Below are positions 23,601-35,600 of a DNA stretch of 64,000 nucleotides, piece after piece (position 1 is the stretch's first letter; each line of letters begins with the position of its first letter). This stretch comes from Cymbomonas tetramitiformis (taxonomy: Eukaryota > Chlorophyta > Pyramimonadophyceae > Pyramimonadales > Pyramimonadaceae): NCBI GenBank assembly GCA_001247695.2, contig LGRX02035299.1, positions 32,691 to 96,690 on the forward strand, written 5' to 3'. The position numbers and the translations under genes are program-made. A model generated the notes under the pieces. That model was not told where the DNA came from, made no database searches, and saw only the letters and a list, made by a program, of their open reading frames with translations.

Positions 23601-26600
23601 GCACCTCGGAGCCCACCGCCCTCCGACACGCGGAGTCACTCCACAGAAGGCGCCCCTCTCCCTGCCCGCCCCTCTTGAAGGGGTCCATGGGAACCCCCCC
23701 TTCTGCTCCCCTCAGAGGGGCCGCTGTCTCACAGCACGCGGGCTTGCGGAGGCATACGAGTGCGGTTCGGCGCAACACCACAGACAAACAATCGGATCGA
23801 CCAACAAACACCGAACGGCAACCTGGGAGGATTCGTCAACGCTTCACTCGAGAGCGGGGCACTTCTTCACAACTTCTGGAGGTATCACCTGGTGGCTGTC
23901 TTCTGCAGCCGGCTCTTGGTCTTCTTCAATGCCTTCTCCGCCTCCAAGCTCTGCTGGTGCAGCGTCTCAGCACGCTCCGCAGCGGCCTGCTCCCCGTGCT
24001 CGGCCCGCGCCACCTCCTGCGCCCGCTCCTCCAGCTGCCCCCGCAGGTCCGCCTCCACCGCGCTCCTCTCGGCAGCTTCCTCCCCGGCGCTCGCTGCAGC
24101 CTCTGCGGCGTTCACCTCGGCCGCTTCGCGCGCCGCGGCCGCGGCCGCTGCCGCGGCCGTCTCCGCGTCCCACTCCACCCGCGCAGCCGCCAGCTCACTC
24201 CGCAGCTGCTCTGCGGCGGCCTCCGCGGTTGTCAGCCGCGCCTCCGCCGCCGCCGCTTCCAACCTGGCCGCCTCCTCCCTGCGCCGTAGCTCCTCCGCCA
24301 CTTCCTGCGCTCGCGCCGCCTCCCCCGCCGCCGCCGCCTCCCGGCCAGCCAGCAGCTCCCCGAGCGCCACGCTCCGCCCCTCCGCCTCCTGCAGCGCCCG
24401 AGACCCCATGTTCCGCAGCGCCGCGTGTGCCGCCTCCAGACGCTCCACTTCGGCGTGGTGGTCCGCCTCCACCATCGTCAGCCGGGCGCAGGCCTGCACC
24501 GTCCGCCGCTCCCGCTCCGTCGCCGCCTCCTCCAGCGCTGCGGTCTGCGCCTGCGCCTCCGCCACCTTGGCGAGTAGCGCCTCGTGGGCACCCTCGGCGC
24601 AGCGCAGCTCCCCGTGCAGCGCCTCCGCCTGCACCCCGTGCTCCACCGCCGCAGCCTTCCACCGTTCTTCGGAGGTCGCCGCCGCCACCGCCTCCGCCTC
24701 GTGCGCTCCCACCGCCACCTCCGCGGCTCCGAGCCGGCCCTCCAGGGAGGCCTGCCGGGCCTCCCAGCTGGCCGAGGCTCGCGCCATCTCCGCGCTCAAA
24801 GCCACCGCCGCCTCACTCTCCGCCAGATGCGCCGCCTCCACCGCCGAGTGCTCCCTCTGCAGCTCCCCCAGCTGCCCCCTGGAGGCCTGGACGCGCTGCG
24901 CCAGCCCTGCAGCCTGCTCTTGCACAGCAGCCAGCTCCGACGTCTGGAGCCCGGCAGCGCTCTCCGCTTCCACCAGCTGCAGCTGCAGCTCGTGTAGCGC
25001 AGCCTCGGCGCTTTGGGCATCGTGGGCCATCTCTGCCACGCGGGACTCGAGGGACCTCGCCACGTCCGAGTGCGAAGTCACCGATTGGCGTGCCGCCGCC
25101 GCTTCGTCCCGCAGCACGGCCTCCCGCGCCTCCGCCTCGCCGAGCAGCCGCCGCGCCTCCTCCGCCTGCGCGCCCCACTGACGAGCCTCCGCTGCGGCCA
25201 CCTCGTGCGCTCCGGCCTCCCGCCCCAGCGCCTCCAGCTGCTGCAGCAGCGCGGCGTGCTGCGTCTCCGAGCTCTGCACGAGCGCTGCCATCTCCACCGC
25301 CCGCGCGCTCTCCGAGGCCAGCCCTGCCGCCTGCTCGATGACGGCGGCGCCCGCCTCCGCCACCTCGTGCCGCAGCGAGGCGTGCAGGGCCTCCCCGCTG
25401 AGCTCCAGCCTCGCGGCCCTGGCGGCCGCGGACTGCAGCGCCACCGCCTGCTCGGCCACCGCCTCCTTTGAGAACCGCAGCTCGTCCTGCAAGGTGGACT
25501 GCTGCGACTCCGCGGCGCGGAGAGCCGTCGCCGTGTCGGCCGCCTCGGATGTCAGGGAGGCCAGCTGCGAGGCCTGCGCGGCTGCATAGCTCCCCGATTG
25601 GTCCAGCTGCTGCTGCAGCGCCGCCTGCTGCGCCTCCGAGCTTCGCAGCAAGGACGACATGAGCGCCGCCATCTCAGCAGCATGCGCGTGCGCCGCCTTC
25701 AGCTCAGATGCTTTTGCAGTCATGGTCGCGCCCGCCTCCTCCCGCTCCTGCCACAGCGCCGCCTGCTCCGCCTCCGAGCCCCGCAGCAGCGCCGCCATCT
25801 CGGCCGCACTCGCGCTGGCCTCCTCCAGTTCAGACGCCTGCTCCACGCCGGCCTTGCCCGCCTTCTCCAGCTCCTGCCGCAGCGCCGCCCCCTCCGCCTC
25901 CGAGCCCCGCAGCAGCGCCGCCGTCTCGGCCGCCTTCCTATCTGCCGACTCCAGCTCGGACGCCTGCTCCATTACAATCTTGTCCGCCTCCGCCAGCTCC
26001 TGCCGCAGCGCCGCCTGCTCCGCCTCCGAGCCCTGCAGCAGTGCGGCCATCTGGGATGCTCGCTCAGCAGCCGCGGCCTCCACCGTGTTGACATGCACGA
26101 CCGCGAGATGGTTGGCCTCTTCCAGCCGCTGCAGCGCCGCCTGCTCCGCCTCCATGCTTAACGCGTGCGCCGCCTCGGCAGCTTCCCTGTGCCCGGCCTC
26201 CAGCTCGCGCATCTGCTCCGCTTCGATGCCGCCCGCCTCCTCCAGCCGCTGCATCGCCTCTTGCGCCTCCACACATCGCGCCTCCGCATCACGTGCACCC
26301 TGCGCCATCTCGACGGCCTGCCTTTCAGCTGACTCCAGCGCGGACCCTTGCTCCGCGGCAGCGTCACTCGCAGCCGCCAGCTGCTGCTGCAATCCCGCCC
26401 GCTCCATGGCCCAGCCCTGCGTCACCGCCGCCACCTCAGAGGCGCTTCCGGACTCCGCGGCTTCCATCTCCTCGAGCGCCCGCTGCAGCTCCCGGCACCG
26501 CCCCCCAAGTGCCTCACCGCGGCTCTCCATCTCTGCAACATGCTGCCGGGTCTCCGCCAGCTCAGCACGCTCCGCGCTCAGGGCCAGCTCGCTACTCGCC

Positions 26601-29600
26601 AGTGCCTCGCCCAGCGCCGCCTGCTCACTCTCTGCTCCTTCCCGCGCTGCCTCGTGCTCCCCACACGCCATCTCCAGCTCTCGGCCCACCTCCGCCTCAT
26701 GCGCAAGGCTCACCGCCAGCTCCGAAGACTGCGCCGCCGCCTCCGCCTCCGCCATCTCTACCTGTGCCCGCAGGGCGTGCACTTCTTCCCTGTGCTGGGC
26801 CCCCAGATCGAGCACGCTCTCCACGCGCTCCTGCGCCGCCCTCGCCGCTGCCGCGCTCGCATCCAGTTCCACCCGGAGGCTTGCGAGCCCTCCAGCCGCG
26901 CTCCACGCTTCAGCCTCCGCCTCCACCAGCTCCGCCTCCAGCGCTGCGCCCCTCGCCTCGAAGCGGTCCTCCGTGGACGCCAGCTCAGCCCGCAACGCGG
27001 CCATCTCCGCATCCAGCCGTCCATTCACGGCGCACATCTCCGTCAGGTGCTCTGTCGCGCTCCGGAGCTGCTCGAGGCCCGCCTGGGCCTCCGCCTCCGC
27101 CTCCGCGGCGAAGGCCTCACTCACGCCGAGCTCTGCGAGGGAGCTGTCGCCCGCTGCCTGCAGCCTCGCCGCCTCGATGCGCAGCGCGCCCCGAGCTTCC
27201 TCGTCCTGCGCCCTTCGCACGGCCGCCGCCTCCACCTGCGCCGCGTGCGCCGCACACTCCTCCTGCGCCGCCGCCAGCTCCACGCTGGTTCCCGCCAGGT
27301 GGCGCTCTGCCTGCTCCGCGAACGCCGTCACCTCCGACACCATGGCCTGGCTCGCCGCGAGCTCGGCGCTGCGCCGCCCGGCGGCGGCCTCCGCTGTCGC
27401 CAGCTTGGTGCCAAGGGCCACCTCCCGCAGCTCGGTGACGCTGACGATCCGCGCCAGCTCCGCTGCTCGCACCTGTCAGGACACATCGGTGCAGACGGGG
27501 TGTAGCGTATCAGCCGGGCGGGAGCGCGGCGAGGGGAGACGGGGTGTAGCGTATCAGCCGGGCGGGAGCGCGGCGAGGGGAGACGGGGTGTGGCGTATCA
27601 GCCGGGCGGGAGCGCGGCGAGGGGAGACGGGGTGTAGCGGATCAGCCGGGCGGGAGCGAGAGAACAAACCCTAAACAGGCGCGACTCGTGATACCGACCC
27701 AGCCGCTGCTGTGCACATTGTCCTCTGCATCCTGGCTTGGAAAGGGCGCCAACTCTGAGAGAAACCAGCGCCAGGTGGCGGGCCCACAGCCACACAAGGG
27801 GTCCAGCAAGGCCTTCATTGCGTGCGAACTTCACCCCCAGTGCATGATTGTGAGGCATGTCTATGACACATGACTATGCCACATGACTATTACGCACCTG
27901 AATCACCTCCAGTTCCTCACGCTGCGCCTCCACTACGCCCTCCACGCTAGCCGCCCGCGCCGCGTTCAGCGCCACGTGGCTGCGCATGGCGTCCACCTCC
28001 TGCAGGCTCTCGCGCAGCTGCCGCTGAACCGCCACGTGGCCACGGCGCTCCTCTGCGGCCTGTGCCTCGAGCATCCCCTGCAGCTTCGCCGCCAGCTCCT
28101 CCTTCTCCGCACCCAGTGTCACCCTCAGCTCCTCCTTGTCCCGTTCCTGCTCCCGCTCCTTCTGCTCGAGCGCAGCCTCGGCGTGTCGCATGCGCCCCTC
28201 CAGCTCCGCGATGCGATGCTTCGCCGCCCGCGCCATCTCCTCGGACTCTGCGGCTTCCGCCTCGGATGCTGCCACACGGCGCTGTAGACGCATGGGAACA
28301 GGGGGGGTGCGGGGGAGGGGGGTGAATCCACACGCCACTGCATCCTGCGGAAACGGCTTGGCACACCTCACGGCAGACTATCTGCGCCCGCCAATGGCAA
28401 TCTCCGACGGCGGAGCTCGCATCAAGGTCAAATAAAAAATCAAGTAAAAAATACAGCAGTCTACCCTCAGGGTATATTCCACGTGCTTGTGTGCGAGATG
28501 CTGCATGCAAGCACCCACTCACGACACCCCTGGTCCCTGCGCACCCCCCAGGAACAACCCAGTGTTTCTCGTCTTACCATCCCAGAGGATGATGCGTCTC
28601 AAGGGTATCTGTCCCCCCCCCTTCCCCCCTACAACGGAACCGGGGGATGTCGGGCACCTGCTTGATGCGCTCCATGTCCACCAGCGCGAGCTGCTGCACG
28701 TGCACCTGCCGCTCCATCTCCCGCAGCTTGGCTCGCCAGGTGTCGGGCGCGACCGGCTGCGAGGCATCCTGTGGCGCCGGCGGCTGCGCCCGGGTCCCCG
28801 GGGGATGCGTGGAGGACGTGCCGGCAGCGTCCCCCATCACCGCGGCAGCCACCGCTGCCGCCTCGGAGGCCTGGAGCAGCAGCTGCATTTCCGCACGCTG
28901 AATGCCCAGGGCCTGGCGCGCCCCTGCCAGTTGCTCCGACTGCGCCGCCTCCCGCCCCTGCGCGCTTGTCTCGGCCTTCGCCACCAGCTCCTGCGCAGAA
29001 CTCGCTTCCCCCCCAAATTCTCCACGCAGCGCGCGCCTCAGCGGCAGACCCTCCTGACCCTCAATAACCCCTGCACAACGCGGACAACTTGGGCGGGGAT
29101 GGAGCCTACTCAATCAACCCTCCACACTCTTTATGGCCGGCGCATCATCATCATCTTTGCGGCGGGCAGATCATCATCTCGCGGCCATCATCAACTTTAC
29201 AGCTGCCGGATCATCATCTCGCGGCCATCATCAACTTTACAGCTGCCGGATCATCATCTTGCGGCCATCATCCAACTTTGCAGCCGCGGATCATCATCTT
29301 GCGGCCATCATTAACTTACAGCCGCGGATCATCATCTTGCTTGCGGCCATCATCAACTTTGCTGCCGCCTGATCATCATCTTGCGGCCATCATCAACTTT
29401 GCAGCCGCCGGATCATCAACTTGTGGCAATTTGCGGGGAGAACGGCGCGCTTTGCCGCACCTGTGCCACGGCCGCGTGCTCTGACGACTCCCGGGCAGCC
29501 TGCTTTGCGTCAGCCAGCTCCCCGCGCAGCTCGTCCCGCCCGGCCGTCAGCTCCTCGGTCGCGGCAGCAAGCTCCGCGGCATTCGCCTCCGACCACAGGT

Positions 29601-32600
29601 GCGCCGCTTGGGCGGTCTCGTACGCCGCCTGGGCCTCGGCGAGCTCCGCCTCTAGGGCGTCCCGCTCGATAGCCGCGCGGCCCACCACCGTCTCCCAGTC
29701 CAACGCGGCGACGGCGGCAGCGTCCACCTCAGTCAGAACCGCCTCTTGCAAAGCTGCCGCCTCGCTCTGCAGTGCCTCCCGCGTCACCGCCGCCACCCGC
29801 AGCTGCTCCGCCATGTCGTCCGCCTCCACTGTGCGGCTCTCCAGCCTGGTCGCCAGCTTAGCACCCGCGTTGCCCGCCTCCTCCAGCTCCTGCCGCAGCG
29901 CCGCCTGCTTCGCCTCCGAGCCCCGCAGCAGCGCTGCCATCTCGGCGGCCTGAGCATCCACGGAGTCCAGCCTGGCCGCCTGCTGCGTGGCCGCCATGCC
30001 CGCCTCCTCCAGCTCCTGCCGCAGCGCCGCCTGCTCCGCCTCCGAGCCCCGCAGCAGCGCCGCCATCTCCACCGTCTGTGCGGTGGCAGCCTGCAGCTGG
30101 CGGGCCTGGAGCGCCACTGCGCTGCCCGTCTCCGCCAGCTGCTGCACGAGCGCCGCCTGCTTCGCCTCTGAGCTCCGCAGCACCTCCGCGACTTCACTTG
30201 TTTTGGCATCAGCGGCCTGAAGTTCAAGTCCACGTGCTCGTGCGCGATCCTCCGCCTCTCGCAGCTCCCCCTGCAGCGCGGCTCGTCGGGCCTCAGAGCC
30301 CTGCAACCGCTCCGCCATCTCTTCCGCCTTCCCGCGTGCCTTGCCCAGCTCCGAGGCCTGGTGCGCTGCAGCCGCGCCGGCCTCCGCCGCCTGCTGCCGC
30401 CGGGAGTGCTGCGCGGCTGCGCCGTCCTCCTCCGTGTCCCGCAAGCGACTGGCTAGCTCCGACAGTCTCGCCTCCGCCGCCTCCGCCTCCGATTGCTGCC
30501 TCGCAGCGACGTCCTCAGTTTCGGACCACCGCTGCTGCAGCGCCGCCTTCTGCTCCAAGGCTTCAAGCAGCGCGGTATCCGCAGCTTGAGACCGTGCCGT
30601 CAGATCAACCATCCTCGAGCCGGCAGTTTCCAACTCGCACAACCTGGATGCGGCGGTCGCATGCGCCTGCCGAAGCTGCAGCTGGAGGGCGTCCCTGTCC
30701 TCCTCAGCCTGCTGGACGAGCAGGGCCATGTCGCACACCTCACTGCCGATCACCTCCAAGCTGTCCGCATCCTTCGCCGCCTCCTCCTCCGCCTGTGCGA
30801 GGCGCTGCTGCAGCGTCACCAGCTGCTCGCCGGAGCCCGCGGCCCGTGCCTCAACCTCCGCTGCTGCACTTCTGGCCTCCTCCAGCTGAGCACCTAGTGC
30901 TGTGCACGCACCCGTGGCTTCCTCCACTTGCCGTTGCAGCTCTGCCTGCTGCACCTCAGACTCTTGCACCACAGCCGCCACCTCGGCCGCGTCGGCATGA
31001 GCACGGCAAAGCTCCGCTTCCCGATCAGCCGCTGCTTCCCCTGCCTCCGCCAAATCCTGCTGCAGCGCCGCCTGCCGTGCGTCCGATTGTCGGAGCAGCT
31101 CTGCCATCTCGGCAATCGAGGAAGTCGCTGAGTCCAGCTCGAGCGCCTGCGTAGCAGCCGCTCCGCGGGCCTCCTCCAGCTCCCGCCGCAGCGCCGCCTG
31201 CTGCGCCTCCGAGCCCCGAACACGGGCCGCCAGCTGGCTTGCGTGTGCACTCGTGGAATCCAGCTCGGTAGTCCGCTCCGCGGCGACCCGCCTCGCCTCC
31301 GCCAGCTCCTGCCGCAGCGCCGCTCCCTCCGCCTCCGAGCCCCACAGCAGCGCCGTCGTCTCGGCCGCCTTCCTATCTGCCGACTCCAGCTCGGACGCCT
31401 GCTCCGCGGCCGCCTTGCTCGCTGCGTCCAGCTCCAGCCGCAGCGCCGCGTGCTGCGACTCCCAGCGCCGCAGCAGCTCCGCCTTCTCGGAGGCCTTGGT
31501 ATCCGCGGAGTCCAGCTCGGACGCCTGCTCCATCACAATCTTGTCCGCCGCCGCCAGCTCCTGCCGCAGCGACGCCTGCTCCGCCTCCGAGCCCTGCAGC
31601 AGTGCGGCCATCTCGGCGGCCTGAGCATCCACGGAGTCCAGCCTGGCCGCCTGATGAGCGGCCGCCTTGCCCACCTCCTCCAGCTCCTGCCGCAGCGCCG
31701 CCTGCTCCGCCTCCGAGCCTTGCAACGTCGCCGCCATCTCGGCGGCCGTCGCATCCGCAGACTCCAGCTCAGACGCCTGCTCAGCGCCGGCCTTGCCCGC
31801 GTCCTCCAGCTCCAGCCGCAGCGCCGCCTGCTCCGCCTCCGAGCCCCGCAGCAGCGCCGCCATTTCCGCCGCCTCCGACGTTACGCTGGACAGCTCTGCA
31901 GTCTGATGCGTCACCGAGACGACTGCCTCTTCCACGAGTTGCTGCAGCGCCTGCTGCTGCGCCTCGGAGCGCTCCAGCAGCGTGGCCAGGTGGGCTACTT
32001 TGGTGCCGGCACCCTGAGCCACAGCCGCCTGCTCCGCTTCGGCCGCCTCCGCCTCCTTCAGCCGCGCCCGCAGCTCTGCTCGTTGCTCCTCCGTGTGCCG
32101 CGCCCGCTGCGCCGCCTCGAGCGCCTCGGTCTGGACGGACTCCAGCTCAAGCTGGTGCGACACGTGGAGCGCCGCTTCGCGAGCCGCCGCCGCCTCCAGC
32201 CGCTGCAACATCACCAGCGCAGTGTCCTGCAGCTGGTCAAACTTCCCCTTCACCTCCGCCACCGCCTGCTCCGCCAGCGCCGCATCCACCTCACGCGCAG
32301 CGACCTCCCGCTCCGCCTCCTTCACTGCTTCTTGCATCCCCTCCATTCTGGCCTCGCTCCCAACCAGCTCCTTCATCAGCTCCTCGACGCGCTCCAAGGC
32401 CGCCGCTGCATCCCCTTGCGCCCGCGCCTCAGAACTCTCCAGGGCCTCCGCGTGCTCCTCCAGCCGCGCCACTGAGAGCTTCTGCGCCTGCGCCCGCGCC
32501 TGCGCTTCTTCCAGCGCCTCCTCCGCAGCAACCTTCCCACGCATCAGCCGCTCCGCTGTGGACTGGCCCTCCTCAGCCATCTCCTTCAGGGCCCGCAGCG

Positions 32601-35600
32601 CAGCGTCCTGCTCTTGCAGAACTGCCTCGGCCACCTCGCGGTCCTGGCCCACGGATCGCACCATCGCAGCGGCCTTCACCGTGGCTGCTTCGAGCTGGGC
32701 TACCTGCGCCGCAGCCATCTTCCCCGCCTCCAGGAGCTCCTCCTCCCTCTCCTCTGCCCCCGCCAGCCGGGCCTCCAGGTACCCCAACCTGCCCACAAAA
32801 TCCTCCGCCTCCTGCCGCGCCTCGGCCGCGGCTGCCACCTCCCCCGCAGCGGCGCGTTCGGCCGCCTCCCTCAGTGCTTGCAGCTCCGCCTGGGAGTGCG
32901 CCAGGTGGGCCGCCAGCTCGGCACACCGCGTCTCCGCCTCTGTGCCCCGCTCCTCGGCAGCCGCCCGCCCCGCCTCCGCATGCTCGAGGGACGCGCTCAG
33001 CTGCGCCTGCCGAGCCGCCGCCGCCGCCACCGCCGCGCCAGCGTTCGTCGCGTTCGTCTCCGCATCCCGCACCGCCTCAGCATGGGCGCGGGCTTCGCCC
33101 TCCCACTGCTCATGGAGCGCCCGCACCGCTGCCACCTCCACGCCCGCCACCTCATCCCGCCGCGCAGCGCATGCCTCCTCGTGCGCCAGGACGCCGCGAG
33201 CCTCGGCCAGGTCCTCCGCGAGCTGCCCGGCGAGCGCCTCCGCAGTCTGGTGCTCCTCTGCCAGGGCGGCCTCAAGCCCCAGGGAGCTCTGAGCCAGCGC
33301 CGCCATCTCTTCTGTTGCCGCCAGCGTCGCTGCCACCTCTTCCTTCAGCCCGGCCTCTGTCGCAGCCCCCCCAGCCTCAGCCGCCCACAGCGCCTCCTGA
33401 AGATCCGCCACACGGGCGTCACTGTTCGCCTGCAGCTCCGCCAGCCGCGCCTCCACTGCCTCCTGCAGCTCCGCCACGTGTGCCCTGCTGGTGGACTTCA
33501 TCGCCTCCAGCTTCTCCCTGCTCGCCGCCTGCAGCTCCGCCAAGCTCTCCCGGAGGGCGGCGTTCTCCTCCGCCCAGAGCGCCAGGTCCTCGGCGGCGCT
33601 CTCCAAGCCCGCCGCGGCATCCTGCTCCGCCGTACGGAGATCGCCCGCCACGGCTTGTGCCGCCGCCTCCTGCGCCACGGCCCTCTCCGCCTCCGCCAGC
33701 ACCTCCTCGAGCGCCCCTTGCAGCTCCGCCCGATCCCGAGCCCACCCCTGCTGCGCCTCCTCCAGAGCGCACCAGTGTCCGCGCTCCGCCCTCTCCACCG
33801 CGGCCGCCAGCTCGTCCTCCAGGTGGCCGCGCTGCGCCTCCACCTCCTCCACGCCGCGCACCATCCCCGCGAGCGCCGCGCGGCTCTCCTGCACTGCCTC
33901 GTCGCGCCGCGCCATCTCCTGCTCGATCCTGCGTCCATCCGCCTCTGCTGTCGCCGCTCGCGCCGCCGCCACCTGCTGCTCCAGCCTCAGCACCTCCTCC
34001 GCCTGCCGCAGCTCACCCTTCAAGGCGCTGCACTCGTCCTCCAGCAGCGCCACGCGCCCGTCCAGCTCCGCCTGCGGCCCGCCCGCACACCCCCCATGAA
34101 GCCCTGCTGTTGCCACTTCATGCACGCGGGAAGCGCCCAACCCAAAAGGTCATCCAGCGGCAGGCAAGGCAATGGTCCATCCAGCGGCAGGCAAGGCAAT
34201 GGTTCATCCAGCGGCAGGCAAGGCAATGGTTCATCCAGCAGGCAAGGCAATGGTTCATCCAGCGGCATTGGCAATGGTTCATCCAGCGGCAGCCAAGGCA
34301 ATGGTTCATCCAGCGGCAGGCAAAGCAATGGTTCATCCAGCGGCAGGCAAGGCAATGGTTCATCCAGCGGCAGCCAAGGCAATAGTTCGTCCAACGGCAT
34401 TCACAGCGATGGTTCATCCAGTGGCGGCCAAGGCAATAGCTTATCCAACGGCATCCAAGGCAGTTAGCTTATCCAACGGCAGCCAAGGCAATAGCTTATC
34501 CAGCGGCAGCCAAGGCACTAGCTTATCCAACGGCAGCCAGGGCAATCTGCACGGCAAGCTCCTCGACGAGATGCGTGGGTGTCTACGCTCCAGCAGAGGA
34601 AACAAACACGGCTCTCCACCCGACAAGCTCTGCGTCGGCTCGACCCGCCCCTCACCTGTCGCGCGACGCCCTGCTGCAGCCTGATGGCCTTCACCGCCAG
34701 CTCCTTCTCTGCTTGGGCCTGCGCCCGCTCCACCTCCGCCCTCCCTTGCGCCTCCTTGCCTGCCGCCAGTTCCTGCAGCGATCGATTGTGCTCCCGCAGC
34801 GCCTCCAGCGCCTGCGCCTGCGTCTCCAGGCTCCCCCTCAGGGCCGCCGCCGCCGCCCGCTCCACCTCCGCCTGCTGCGTCTCCCGCGCCGCGGCCTCCT
34901 CCGCCGCGGCCAGTGCGGCGTCACTTCGTGCGAAGCGGGCCGCGCTCTCCGCTTTGTCCTTGTGCAGCGCCAGCGCGCGCTCCTCCGTGTCCTCCAGGCT
35001 CGCCTGCGTTGCTGCCACTTGTCTGTGAGCGCTCGCCGCCTCGGCCGCCGCCCCCCTGCACGCCGCCTGGGCAGAGGCCACCTCAGCCTCGAGCTCTTCC
35101 GCGCGACGCTCAACCTGCCGCGCCTCCGCCTCCAGGTCCCCGACTTGCGCGCGCTGCTCCTCCAGCTCCCCCTCCGCCCGCAGCGCGGCGTCCTGCAGCA
35201 TGGGCACCACGTGCTCGAGGGCTGCCACCTGCGCCTGCAAAGCCGCGGTTTCCCCCCCCCTCTCCTCGTGGGCCCCCCTCGCCTCCGCTAGCTCTGCCAT
35301 CAGCACGGCCGCGCCCGCCTCCATGGCCCCAACCTGCGACCGCATCTCGGCTCCTCGAGCTTCCTCCGCTTGCAGCGCTGCGTCACGTCCCCGGAGAGCC
35401 TGTAACGCGTCCTCCAGCTGGACCACGGCCGCCGCCTCCGCCTCCGCGGCTGCGCTCACATGAGCTGCGGCCTGGGCGGCCTCGGCTTCAGCTGCGATAG
35501 AGGCGGCCTCCGCGATGTCAAGCAGCTCCCGCCGGTCCTCTGCGCCGCGGCACTCTGTCTCCACCACTGCGGCATTCGCTGCGGCGGCCCTCGCATCCGC

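Noticed and set aside
31602..34385. 927-codon + strand open frame, rich in Pro and Ala, with similar long + frames at 23530-25341, 25659-27674 and 20325-21293
   Set aside because: Exact antisense shadows of the coiled-coil exons. GCC/GCG/GAG-rich codons on the minus strand leave the opposite strand open. Their translations are low-complexity and do not respect the splice sites.
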